A stretch of DNA of 64,000 nt. It comes from Paraburkholderia sp. FT54. Its GTDB lineage: Bacteria > Pseudomonadota > Gammaproteobacteria > Burkholderiales > Burkholderiaceae. A program made the position numbers and the translations under genes. Positions 1 to 8,512 of this stretch are shown here, piece after piece (positions within the stretch are counted from its first letter, which is position 1; every line of letters starts with the position of its first letter). Below the pieces are notes generated by a model. The model was not told where the DNA came from and did not search any database. It saw only the letters and a list, made by a program, of their open reading frames with translations. The stretch lies in assembly GCF_031585635.1 (NCBI RefSeq), contig NZ_CP134195.1, positions 3,286,001-3,350,000 on the forward strand. The letters run 5' to 3'.

Positions 1-118
1 GTTATCCGGCGAGAACGGCAAGGTCACGGTGATGGCCGAAGGACGCGTGCTCGCTCACGGCACGCTCGACGAAGTGAAGCGCGACGAGACGGTCATCGAG
101 TCGTATCTGGGTCGGTGA
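1..118 (+). CDS. urtD: UrtD, urea ABC transporter ATP-binding protein (C-terminal end only)
   Basis: The frame is open from base 2 to a TGA at 116-118 and encodes the last 38 residues of a protein ending in ESYLGR. The stretch VTVMAEGRVLAHGTLDEV followed by VIESYLGR is the usual end of LivG/UrtD-type ABC ATPases. The next gene is a LivF/UrtE-type ATPase and then ureD, so UrtD is the natural reading. The Walker motifs lie outside the window. The stop overlaps a possible upstream GTG start of the next gene. Confidence 0.85.
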   Translation, partial: LSGENGKVTVMAEGRVLAHGTLDEVKRDETVIESYLGR

Positions 119-150
119 AACGGGTCGGTGAATTAAAGGGTCGAACGGAC

Positions 151-843
151 ATGCTAGAAGTAGAAAACCTGAACCAGTACTACGGCGGCAGCCACATTCT
201 GCGGGATGTGAAGCTCACCGTGCCCGACGGCAAACTCACCGTGCTGCTCGGCCGCAACGGCGTGGGCAAAACCACGCTGCTGCGTTGCCTGATGGGCGTC
301 GTCCAGACGAAGAGCGGCTCGATCGCCTGGCGCGGTGCACCGATCACCAAACTGCCGACCTATTCGCGCGTGGAGCAGGGCCTCGCTTATGTGCCGCAGG
401 GACGCGATATTTTTCCGCGGTTGACCGTTGAGGAAAATTTGCTGGTGGGCGCCGCCAGCAAGAAGGCACCCAAGAAAATCCCGGATCGTATCTACGAACT
501 GTTCCCTGTGCTGAAGGATATGCGCAGCCGCCGCGGCGGTGACCTCTCGGGCGGACAGCAGCAACAGCTCGCCATTGGCCGTGCGTTGATGAGCGATCCG
601 CAATTGCTGATTCTCGATGAACCCACGGAAGGCATCCAGCCGTCGATCATTCAGGATATCGGCCGCACGCTGCGCCAACTGGTCGAGGAAATGGGTATGA
701 CGGTGCTGCTCGTCGAGCAGTATTACGATTTCGCCAAGGACATTGCCGATCGGTATTGGGTCATGAGCCGCGGCGAGATCATCGCGGGCGGAGAAGGCGC
801 CAATATGGATGCGGATGGCGTGCGTGCGTTGATCGCCGTATGA
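151..843 (+). CDS. urtE: UrtE, urea ABC transporter ATP-binding protein
   Basis: This is the second cytoplasmic ATPase of the UrtABCDE urea importer, a LivF-type protein of 230 residues. Visible motifs are Walker A (GRNGVGKT), the Q-loop region (YVPQGRDIF), the ABC signature (LSGGQQQQ) and Walker B (LLILDEPTEG). I chose ATG 151, giving MLEVENLNQYYGG, because this matches the usual N-terminus; a GTG at 115 overlapping the urtD stop would add 12 unrelated residues. LivF of a branched-chain amino-acid system is the alternative, but the adjacent ureD favours urea. Confidence 0.93.
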   Translation: MLEVENLNQYYGGSHILRDVKLTVPDGKLTVLLGRNGVGKTTLLRCLMGVVQTKSGSIAWRGAPITKLPTYSRVEQGLAYVPQGRDIFPRLTVEENLLVGAASKKAPKKIPDRIYELFPVLKDMRSRRGGDLSGGQQQQLAIGRALMSDPQLLILDEPTEGIQPSIIQDIGRTLRQLVEEMGMTVLLVEQYYDFAKDIADRYWVMSRGEIIAGGEGANMDADGVRALIAV

Positions 844-961
844 GCGGCGACAGGCATCGCCCATGCTATTCTCGATGCATCCTGTGTCAGCGCGGTTGAG
901 CGCTGTCTGACGTGCGCAGGCACGCTTTGCTTTTTTCTCCGTCTGGTCGCATTCCATTCGC

Positions 962-1843
962 ATGTCGCTTCACGAAAATCACGCCACGCTCGCTACCGCT
1001 CAATCGGGTGCGCATTCTCAATGGCGCGCGCGTCTCGAACTTGGGTTCGTCAAAGATGGCGAGCGGACCACGCTCAAGCATCGGCTGCATGATGGGCCGT
1101 TGCGCGTTCAGAGGCCGCTTTATCCCGAAGGTGGCGGCATCTGCCATGCGGTGATCGTGCATCCGCCGGGTGGGATCGCGGGCGGCGACCAGCTTGCTAT
1201 TGATATTGCCGTCGGTGATGACGCGCATGCTGTCATTACCACGCCTGGCGCGACCAAGTGGTACAAGTCAAATGGGCGGCCGGCGCAGCAGCATATTGCC
1301 GTGCGGGTCGGCGAGCGGGCGAGGCTCGATTGGTTGCCGCAGAACAATATCGTCTTCGATCATGCGAATGCGAAGCTGGATTTTTCGTTGACGCTTGCAG
1401 AAGGCGCGACGGCTTTAGGTTGGGATGCGACCCAACTCGGGCGGCAGGCCGCTGGTGAACGGTGGTCGAATGGCAGCTTGGGGGCGGTGTCGCGGATCGT
1501 GCGCGCGAACGGCGAGTTGTTGTGGCTTGAACGGGCTAGCCTCACAGCGGACGATTCGCTGCGCGAGGCGGCGCAAGGGCTGGCGGGATTCCCTGCTTAT
1601 GGGTCGCTTTGGGCCGTTGGAGCGGCTTGTGATGATGCGCTTGCTGAAGCGTTGACTGCGCAGCTTCCGTTTGATGATTCGCTGCGGGCGGCGGCTTCTT
1701 GTGTGACCTCAGGGGTGTTGCTCGTGCGCGCTGTTTCGCGGTCGATGGAGACGCTGCAGCGTGCGTTGACGCAGTGCTGGCTTCAATTGAGGCCGGTTGT
1801 GCATGGGGTTGAGGGTGTGCCGCTGCGGATTTGGGCGACTTGA
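962..1843 (+). CDS. ureD: UreD, urease accessory protein (nickel-insertion scaffold)
   Basis: UreD (UreH) binds apo-urease and, with UreF and UreG, forms the complex that delivers nickel to the active site in the cytoplasm. The 293-residue product is of normal length and carries family patterns: [15 protein letters not shown], then [13 protein letters not shown], then [12 protein letters not shown] near residues 130-140. The gene follows urtE by 118 bases. In related genomes ureD is normally next to ureA; here the structural genes begin almost 10 kb further on, which is the oddity of this locus. Confidence 0.97.
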   Translation: MSLHENHATLATAQSGAHSQWRARLELGFVKDGERTTLKHRLHDGPLRVQRPLYPEGGGICHAVIVHPPGGIAGGDQLAIDIAVGDDAHAVITTPGATKWYKSNGRPAQQHIAVRVGERARLDWLPQNNIVFDHANAKLDFSLTLAEGATALGWDATQLGRQAAGERWSNGSLGAVSRIVRANGELLWLERASLTADDSLREAAQGLAGFPAYGSLWAVGAACDDALAEALTAQLPFDDSLRAAASCVTSGVLLVRAVSRSMETLQRALTQCWLQLRPVVHGVEGVPLRIWAT

Positions 1844-2039
1844 GGTTTTCTGTGTTCTTCGGGTGTTGGATTTTTGTCTCAATCCGACTCTTGCCGTTTC
1901 AACCCATCGGACGTTTGCACGGTCGGACGGGTTTCGATTTTCGGTCTGTTCGAAGCGATCCTGTCTGATGTACGTGCCGCTCTTTCTCGAGCAGCGCACA
2001 GCGAGTCAACGGATGACATCGTGCGTTAGATAGACCTGA

Positions 2040-2146
2040 TCGGCCCCCAGGCGACCGGAAAGCATGCCTTGGCGTTCTGGATTGCCGGTCGCTTTGTGCA
2101 CCTGAATTGATGACTTTTAAGCCCGCCACGTGCGGGCTTCTTTTTT
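2040..2146 (+). ncRNA. Candidate structured transcript end or small RNA
   Basis: GCGACCGG at 2051-2058 pairs with CCGGTCGC at 2085-2092, and the intrinsic terminator at 2119-2146 follows. A hairpin then a terminator in a gene-free stretch is the look of a small RNA or a processed 3' end of the ureD transcript. I recognise no known RNA family. Low confidence: this rests on secondary structure alone. Confidence 0.2.
2119..2146 (+). terminator. Rho-independent terminator downstream of ureD
   Basis: AAGCCCGC at 2119-2126 pairs with GCGGGCTT at 2132-2139 around a 5-base loop, followed by a T-rich run on the plus strand. It lies about 275 bases after ureD and before the secretion locus, so it would stop read-through from the urt-ureD transcript. 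Confidence 0.85.
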
Positions 2147-2308
2147 GCCTGTTTGCACTACTTCATATCCATTCCACGATCGATAGGACGAGTCTGATTT
2201 GAGGTGAAGCGTTGTATCTGACTCAAGTGTGGTGAAAACTTCGACCCCGATCGTTTCATCTGGCGCTAGTTTACCGCTCACTAGAAATTAGCATACCGAA
2301 CGGGCCAG

Positions 2309-5300
2309 ATGAACAGGAACAACTACCGGCTAGTCTTCAGCCGGCTGAGAAATATGCTTGTCGCCGTCGAGGAAACTGCCACGGCTACAGGAAAACAAAA
2401 CGGCCAGACCAAGGCATGCAACCGCGGTAATCCGGCAGGTCATTCAGTGCTGTTCACTTTGCGGCAGATCGCGTTCGCCGCACTCGCGCTACTCGGCGCG
2501 CTGCCGTCGTGGTCAGGCGCGCAGATCGTACCGGGCGGCGCGCATGCGCCCTCGGTGGTGCAAACGCAGAACGGGCTTGACCAGGTGAACATCAACAGGC
2601 CGTCCGGCGCCGGCGTGTCGATGAATACCTACGGTCAGTTCGACGTACCGCAGCGTGGCGCACTCCTGAACAATTCACCAACGATCGTGCAGACGCAGCA
2701 GGCGGGCATGATTAACGGTAATCCGAACTTCGGCCCCGGTCAGTCGGCGCGCGTCGTTGTCAACCAGGTCAACAGCAGTGCGGCGAGCCAGATCAACGGG
2801 CATCTCGAAGTCGCAGGCCAGCGTGCCGAAGTGGTCATCGCGAATGGTTCTGGCATTAGCGTGAACGGCGGCGGGTTTATCAATACGTCTAGAGCCATTC
2901 TGACCACTGGCACACCGAACTTCGCGCCGGACGGCTCGCTCGCGGGCTTCAACGTGACGGGCGGGAATATCACGATTGAGGGCGCGGGCCTGAACGTGAC
3001 CAATGTCGACCAGGTCGATCTGCTTTCGCGCGCAGTGCAGGCCAACGCGGCGATCTACGCGAAGAACCTGAACGTCGTCACAGGCGCGAACAGCGTCGAC
3101 CACAACACGCTTTCGGCAACTCCGATTGCAGGCGACGGCCCCGCGCCGGGTGTCTCCATCGACGTGAGCAATCTCGGTGGCATGTATGCGAATCGCATCG
3201 TCCTCGTGGGCACAGAGGCAGGTGTAGGCGTATCGCTCAAGGGAGTCGTGGCAGCGAATGCCGGCGACCTTGTGCTGACTACACAGGGCAAGCTGGAACT
3301 GGCGAGTCAGGCGAGCGCAAGCGGCAACATCGGCGCGAGTGCACACGACGGCATCGACAACAGCGGCACAACTTACGCACAGCAGAACGTCAGCCTGAAC
3401 ACAGCCGGCGCGCTGACCAACAGCGGCATGGTTGCCGCGCAGCAGACCACCACCGTCACCGCGGGCGCGGTGAATTCGACCGGGACGCTCGCATCTGGCG
3501 TATATGGTGACGGCTCGCTGGCGCAGTCCGGCGACCTGAACGTGAACGCTTCAGGCGCGGTCACGGCGACCGGCCGAAATGTGGCGGGCGGTAACGCCAA
3601 CCTGCAAGGTACGTCCGTCAATCTCGCCGTTAGCAGCACGTCGGCAAATGGCAACCTCGTCTCGACCGCGACGGCAGGCGACCTGAACACGTCGGGCGCG
3701 ACGGTGACGGCGGGCGGCGCGCTGACGGCCAACGCAGCGGGTACGCTGACCAACGACAACGGCGCGCTATCGTCGGGCGACGCGATGACGCTCAATGCGG
3801 GCGCGCTGTCGAACCGCAACGGACAGATCGTATCGGCCAGCACACTTGGCGAAAACGTCACGGGTGCAGTCTCGAATACAGGCGGCACGATGCAGGCGGC
3901 GGGCGCGTTCACGGCGAGCGCGGGGTCATTCGACAACACAGCGGGACATGTTGCGTCGTTGAACGGTGACGGGCTGACGCTCTCCGCGGCCAGCCTGCTG
4001 AACAATGGAACGGGCGGCTCGGTCGGGGGCAACGGCAATGTCACCGTGCAGGCCGGACAGATCGCAAACGCAGGTTCGATCGCGGCAGTCCAGAACCTGA
4101 TTGCGGCGGCGGTGCAAACGCTGTTCAACAGCGGCACGCTGGCGGCAAACGGGAATGTCAATGCTTCGGCCGGCACGATACTGACGAACGCGGGTCAACT
4201 CGGCGCGGCTGGTGCGCTCACGCTCTCGGCGGCCACATTCGACAATAGCCACGGCACGGCCAGCGCCAACCAGTTCACGCTGCACGCGGCGAACCTCGTC
4301 AACCGCGCGGGCACCATCACGCAAGCCGGCACCGGCGCGACGACGCTCGACGTCACGGGCACGCTCGACAATTCGGCAGGCGGCACGCTGCAAACGAACA
4401 GCACGGACCTGACGATTGCGCCCGCCACGCTCGGCAACGACGGCGGCACGATCACGCACGCCGGCAATGGCAGGCTGACGATTAACCCGGGCAACGGCGC
4501 GGGAGCCGTGTCCAACGTCGGCGGCACGATTGCCAGCAACGGACAAGCCGCGATTCAGGCCGGCACGTTCGATAACACTGCGGGGTCGGCAAACGGGCAG
4601 AATGGCCTGGTCGCAAACGTCGGCGGCGCACTGAACAACACGAACGGCAAGCTGCTGTCGAATACGGACCTGAGCCTTGCCAGCGGCACACTGAACAACA
4701 ACGTTGGCCAGATTGGCGCGGGCGCGAATGCAACGGTCCGGGCGGGATCGCTGACCAATAGCGGCGGCTCAATTGTCGCGCCAAACCTCACGGTGACGAC
4801 CCGCAACACGCTCGACAATAGCGGCGGCGACATCGAGGCTAATCAGCTCGCGCTGAACGCGGCAGACCTGCTGAACCACGGCGGCACGATCACGCAGTAT
4901 GGCGCGTTAGCAATGGGCTTCAACGTCGGTGGCACATTCGATAACTCGGCGCACGGCACGCTTGAATCGAACAGCACCGACCTGACGCTCGCGCCCGGCG
5001 CGCTCGACAACGACGGCGGAGCCATTATCCATGCTGGCAATGGCAGGCTGTCGATCGACGCGGGCTACAGCGCGGGCGCTGTTTCCAATGTTGGCGGCAC
5101 AGTTGTTAGCAATGGCCAAGTCGCGATGCAGTCCGCAACGCTTAACAACGCATCGGGTGCGGTGATCGGCCAGAACGGTGTGACAGCGACGGTCGGCGGC
5201 GCGCTCAACAACACGAACGGCAAGCTGATTTCCAATACGGACCTGAGCGTTGCCAGCGGCACGCTGAACAACAACGGCGGCCAGATTGGTGCGGGCGCGA

Positions 5301-7654
5301 ATACAACGGTCCGGGCGGGATCGCTGACCAATAGCGGCGGCTCGATTGTCGCGCCGAACCTAACGGTAACGACCGCTCGGACGCTCGACAACAGCGGCGG
5401 CGACATTGAGGCTAATCAGCTCGCGCTGAACGCGGCAGACCTGGTCAACCACGCGGGCTCGATCACGCAATACGGACTGTCGTCGATGGGCTTCAATGTC
5501 AGCGGCACGTTCGACAACTCGAACGGCGGCACATTCCAGACCAACAGCACGGACCTGACGCTTGCCCCTGGCGCGCTCATCAACGACGGCGGTTCGATCC
5601 TCGATGCCGGAACGGGCGAGCTGACGATTGCACCGGGCAATGGTACGGGCACCTTCTCGAACGTCGGCGGCAGGATCATCACCGCAGGCCAGCTTGCCGC
5701 GCAGGCCGGCGTTCTGAATAACGCGAACGGCGTGCTTGCCGCTCAGGGCAATATCACGGCGAACATTGCGGGCAACGTAAACAACACACAGGGCGCGGTG
5801 CGCTCGCTGTCGTCCCTCTCGCTCGCGAGCGGCGGCACGCTGACAAACACGAACGGACAGGTTCAGTCCGGCACGGGTGCGGCGGGCGACGCGAGCACAC
5901 TCGGCATACAGGCTGCGTCCGTCGATAACACGAACGGGCTTGTCGGCAATCTTGGCACGGGCGACACGACCATCCACGGTGGCAGCCAGACCGTGAACAC
6001 TGGCGGCGTGATGACGGGTAACGGCAATGTGGCCGTCGATACCTCGACACTCGTGAACACGCAGAACGGCCAGGTGAGCGGCGCGAACGTTACGGTGCAG
6101 GCCGATACGGTCGATAACAGCGCGGGCCAGATCGGCAACTTCGCCGGCTCGAACGGCAATGTCGCGATCACGACCGCCGGCGCCGTCACGAACACGAACG
6201 GCCAGATCGGCTCAACACACAACCTGTCAGTCAATGCTGCGGCACTCGTGGGCGGAGGCGCATACAGTGCGGCCGATGACGTCGCGATAGCCGTACAGGG
6301 CGATTTCGCGCCCACGCCCAATTTGCAATTCGCAGCGGGCCACGACCTGACCTTTACCCTGCCGGGAACGTTCAGCAACGGCGCGACGCTGGAAGCGGCG
6401 AACAACCTCGGCATTGACGCGGGCGATATCGCCAACAGCGGCGTGATGATGGCGGGTGGCACGCTCACGACGCACTCGAATACTCTCGAGAACACGGGCG
6501 CGATTGTTGGCGGCAGCGTCTCGCTCAACGCGAACAGCACGATATCCAATGTTGGGCCGACTGCGCTCATAGGTGCAACTGACAGCAACGGCGCACTCGA
6601 ACTGCTCGCGCCCGATATCGAGAACCGCGACGATACGACGATGACCGACACGCAGGCGACGACTGCGATCTACGGTCTTGGCAAGGTCGTGCTGGCGGGC
6701 GGCAAGAACGCGGACGGCAGTTACACGAACGCTAACCTGATCCGCAACCAGTCGGGCCTGATCGAATCGGCGGGCGACATGGAACTGCACGCTGCTCAGG
6801 TGACGAATACCCGCACGGCGATGACGACGACGAGCCTGAACCAGCCGGTCGATCCGAACCTGCTGGCGCAACTCGGTGTCAGCCTGTCCGGCTGCACCGC
6901 GGTCAATATCGCCGCCTGCTCCGGTCAGTACGTGGGCTGGTTCACAGCGGACCCCAGCATGATCGGCGGCGTCAATATCGAGCCACCGCACGGCGGCCAG
7001 TGGAACAGCGGCTACCAGTACACGACTTATACGGGTGTGGCGCTGGCGAACCTCATCGCGTCAATCAGCCCGCAGGCGCAGATCGTGGCGGGTGGCAACC
7101 TGGACGCGTCGGCGGTTGGGCTTTTCCAGAACCACTGGAGCGCGGTCGCGGCAGCCGGAAACATCGCGGCGCCCATCTCGCTTGACCAGAACAGCTGGCA
7201 AGGCCAGAGCGCGCCTGAAGTGCAGGTCACGTATTCGGGCTACTACCACTACACGAACTACGACCACAGCATCGGGGACTGGACGCTGCCGTTCGGCAAT
7301 GCGCCGTTTGTCGGCTCGAATCCCGGCGGCTACCAGGCCGCCCCCGCCGATATCCGCTATTTCTCACTCCCGAGCTACGAATCGAGCTTTGTCGCGGGCG
7401 GCACCCTGTCGGGCTCGGGTACGCTAGGTTGGATTTGGGGATCACACGATGCTTCCTCAACTAGCGCATTTATGAATGGAGACGGGAATCAAATTTACCT
7501 TTCTATCCCAGCGGGAAGAGTTAACGTCATGGGTGCAATAACCCACGCGTATGGCGGTTCGACGGCAGTCGAATTGGGTGTTACTTCACCAGGAGGTTTC
7601 ACCGCAGGCGTCGTCCCTTGGAGCCATTCGGTTCCAGTCAATAACAAGAAATGA
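2309..7654 (+). CDS. Two-partner-secretion exoprotein (TpsA; BcpA/CdiA/hemagglutinin-like), without a recognisable toxin end
   Basis: Large secreted beta-helix protein of 1781 residues, exported by the TpsB transporter encoded at 8513-10267. Residues 1-29 (MNRNNYRLVFSRLRNMLVAVEE) form an extended signal-peptide region; a hydrophobic segment (about 47-66) precedes a likely cleavage near WSGA-QIVPG. Residues 72-320 are the haemagglutination-activity (TPS) domain, with GGGFINTSRAILTTG. The bulk is N-G/T-rich beta-helix repeats, including three 191-residue units. A WNSGYQY/Y-rich segment near 1570 and LPSYESSFVAGGTLSGSG near 1700 match the conserved zone that in CDI proteins comes before a long repeat region and a toxic C-terminus. 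Here the protein ends about 75 residues later in an unfamiliar tail (GWIWGSHDASS... to VPVNNKK). I see no VENN or (Q/E)LYN motif. CDI proteins are usually near 3000 residues, so this one is truncated or is an adhesin. Confidence 0.9.
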   Translation: MNRNNYRLVFSRLRNMLVAVEETATATGKQNGQTKACNRGNPAGHSVLFTLRQIAFAALALLGALPSWSGAQIVPGGAHAPSVVQTQNGLDQVNINRPSGAGVSMNTYGQFDVPQRGALLNNSPTIVQTQQAGMINGNPNFGPGQSARVVVNQVNSSAASQINGHLEVAGQRAEVVIANGSGISVNGGGFINTSRAILTTGTPNFAPDGSLAGFNVTGGNITIEGAGLNVTNVDQVDLLSRAVQANAAIYAKNLNVVTGANSVDHNTLSATPIAGDGPAPGVSIDVSNLGGMYANRIVLVGTEAGVGVSLKGVVAANAGDLVLTTQGKLELASQASASGNIGASAHDGIDNSGTTYAQQNVSLNTAGALTNSGMVAAQQTTTVTAGAVNSTGTLASGVYGDGSLAQSGDLNVNASGAVTATGRNVAGGNANLQGTSVNLAVSSTSANGNLVSTATAGDLNTSGATVTAGGALTANAAGTLTNDNGALSSGDAMTLNAGALSNRNGQIVSASTLGENVTGAVSNTGGTMQAAGAFTASAGSFDNTAGHVASLNGDGLTLSAASLLNNGTGGSVGGNGNVTVQAGQIANAGSIAAVQNLIAAAVQTLFNSGTLAANGNVNASAGTILTNAGQLGAAGALTLSAATFDNSHGTASANQFTLHAANLVNRAGTITQAGTGATTLDVTGTLDNSAGGTLQTNSTDLTIAPATLGNDGGTITHAGNGRLTINPGNGAGAVSNVGGTIASNGQAAIQAGTFDNTAGSANGQNGLVANVGGALNNTNGKLLSNTDLSLASGTLNNNVGQIGAGANATVRAGSLTNSGGSIVAPNLTVTTRNTLDNSGGDIEANQLALNAADLLNHGGTITQYGALAMGFNVGGTFDNSAHGTLESNSTDLTLAPGALDNDGGAIIHAGNGRLSIDAGYSAGAVSNVGGTVVSNGQVAMQSATLNNASGAVIGQNGVTATVGGALNNTNGKLISNTDLSVASGTLNNNGGQIGAGANTTVRAGSLTNSGGSIVAPNLTVTTARTLDNSGGDIEANQLALNAADLVNHAGSITQYGLSSMGFNVSGTFDNSNGGTFQTNSTDLTLAPGALINDGGSILDAGTGELTIAPGNGTGTFSNVGGRIITAGQLAAQAGVLNNANGVLAAQGNITANIAGNVNNTQGAVRSLSSLSLASGGTLTNTNGQVQSGTGAAGDASTLGIQAASVDNTNGLVGNLGTGDTTIHGGSQTVNTGGVMTGNGNVAVDTSTLVNTQNGQVSGANVTVQADTVDNSAGQIGNFAGSNGNVAITTAGAVTNTNGQIGSTHNLSVNAAALVGGGAYSAADDVAIAVQGDFAPTPNLQFAAGHDLTFTLPGTFSNGATLEAANNLGIDAGDIANSGVMMAGGTLTTHSNTLENTGAIVGGSVSLNANSTISNVGPTALIGATDSNGALELLAPDIENRDDTTMTDTQATTAIYGLGKVVLAGGKNADGSYTNANLIRNQSGLIESAGDMELHAAQVTNTRTAMTTTSLNQPVDPNLLAQLGVSLSGCTAVNIAACSGQYVGWFTADPSMIGGVNIEPPHGGQWNSGYQYTTYTGVALANLIASISPQAQIVAGGNLDASAVGLFQNHWSAVAAAGNIAAPISLDQNSWQGQSAPEVQVTYSGYYHYTNYDHSIGDWTLPFGNAPFVGSNPGGYQAAPADIRYFSLPSYESSFVAGGTLSGSGTLGWIWGSHDASSTSAFMNGDGNQIYLSIPAGRVNVMGAITHAYGGSTAVELGVTSPGGFTAGVVPWSHSVPVNNKK
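4241..5959 (+). repeat. Three tandem 573-bp units inside the exoprotein gene
   Basis: Matching positions recur with an exact period of 573 bases (191 codons): units begin at about 4241, 4814 and 5387. Each includes NSTDLT(I/L)AP (the codons reading gcacgg or gcaccg fall at 4401, 4974 and 5547). The first two boundaries and bodies are very similar (SNTDLS(L/V)ASGTLNNN, TVRAGSLTNSGGSIVAPNLTV); the third diverges towards its end. They encode long repeats of the beta-helix shaft and may change number by recombination. Confidence 0.85.
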
Positions 7655-7669
7655 TTCAGGAGGATGAAG

Positions 7670-7795
7670 ATGCGAGGGCCAACGGATGAAGAATGGAAGC
7701 GTATGACGCCAGAACAAAAACGAACCTACAAGATATTTGTTGGGGTCGTCATTGCAATTCTGGCGTCACTCGCCATAAAAAAGATCTTTTTTTAG
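7670..7795 (+). CDS. 41-residue single-pass membrane protein of unknown function
   Basis: A short frame starts 15 bases after the exoprotein stop with a strong Shine-Dalgarno sequence (CAGGAGG at 7657-7663, 6 bases before ATG 7670). The protein has a charged N-terminus (MRGPTDEEWKRMTPEQKRTYK), one hydrophobic segment (IFVGVVIAILASLAI, residues 22-36) and a KKIFF end, so it is likely a small inner-membrane protein. It occupies the position held by the immunity gene in bcpAIOB loci, but it resembles no immunity protein I know. An ATG at 7664 in the same frame would overlap the ribosome site. Confidence 0.6.
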   Translation: MRGPTDEEWKRMTPEQKRTYKIFVGVVIAILASLAIKKIFF

Positions 7796-7949
7796 GACCA
7801 GCTGAAAGGGCAAACCTGGCCCTTGTTGGGTTTGCCGCGTGGCCTGCAATCCATCAGAAGCATTGTTTCGAGTCGTTGGATGACGCCCTCTTTATCCCGT
7901 CGTCCCGAGCGTTGTATCCGTATAAATTAAGAGTGGGTCTTCGGCAACA

Positions 7950-8489
7950 ATGAAATTCAAGACGCTAGCAGGAACGTTGTTCGTACTTCTTTTGACCGCT
8001 TGTTCGTCTTTACCAGACACGCGGATGGAATGGATGAAGCCGAAATTTGTCGAGCGCGAGACAGTTATTGAAGGCTCCGCAGCCACCAATCTTTCTGTGC
8101 TCTATGGAACGTATAAAGTGCTGGGTTCCCAGGGGCACGATAGCGGTATTTCAAGTGTCAAACTTATAAAGAGTGAAAAAGGGAATCCGATAATCAGGTT
8201 CTACGATAAAAACGACCGAGAAATTGGGCTCGGATTTAGCCCCCCAGTCTGTGCCGCGAATACGCGGGCAAGTGACGCGCCTCCTTATGTTGTGTGTGGC
8301 AAGAACAGCATCGTCTTTCCGCAGCCGTGGTTCTTGCTGGCCGTCGAACCGACGGGACGGGTTATTAGACAGGGGAATGCAATATTCGGATACAAAGAGA
8401 TGGTGATCGAAAAAGGCAACTACAGCATGTCTTTTTCGTGGGGCAAGGGCGACCACGGTGCTGACTATGCTCTAAAGCGGGTCGAGTAA
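7950..8489 (+). CDS. Predicted outer-membrane or periplasmic lipoprotein, BcpO-position, function unknown
   Basis: The 179-residue product starts MKFKTLAGTLFVLLLTACSS: a lipoprotein signal peptide with lipobox LTAC, cleaved before Cys18. The mature part has a few aromatic and charged stretches (VLYGTYKVLGSQGHDSG, KEMVIEKGNYSMSFSWGKG) and two further Cys (near 101 and 115), perhaps a disulphide. It lies between tpsA and tpsB, where Burkholderia bcpAIOB loci have a small lipoprotein gene (bcpO). Those BcpO proteins are shorter as I recall, so equivalence is by position only. Base composition is clearly less GC-rich than the flanking tps genes, suggesting separate acquisition. Confidence 0.75.
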   Translation: MKFKTLAGTLFVLLLTACSSLPDTRMEWMKPKFVERETVIEGSAATNLSVLYGTYKVLGSQGHDSGISSVKLIKSEKGNPIIRFYDKNDREIGLGFSPPVCAANTRASDAPPYVVCGKNSIVFPQPWFLLAVEPTGRVIRQGNAIFGYKEMVIEKGNYSMSFSWGKGDHGADYALKRVE

Positions 8490-8512
8490 AGCGCGGCATT
8501 GGATAGATAAAT

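Larger units (their letters stand above)
1844..2308. other. Intergenic stretch between ureD and the secreted exoprotein gene
   Basis: No convincing gene is seen. The right half holds an 8-bp inverted repeat (2051-2058 with 2085-2092) and, 27 bases later, a strong intrinsic terminator. The last 160 bases before the exoprotein start are AT-richer and should contain its promoter, but I cannot name -35 and -10 boxes with confidence. Confidence 0.6.

Noticed and set aside
2675..6991. Several long minus-strand frames opposite the exoprotein gene
   Set aside because: They mirror the repeated N/G/T codons and themselves repeat with the same 573-base period; no start or domain support.
6890..7654. 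A CDI toxin domain at the end of the exoprotein
   Set aside because: No VENN or LYN-type boundary motif, no nuclease-like motif, and only about 75 residues follow the conserved region.
7693..7953. An 86-codon plus-strand frame between the exoprotein and lipoprotein genes
   Set aside because: It has no ribosome site and reads the 41-codon gene in another frame.
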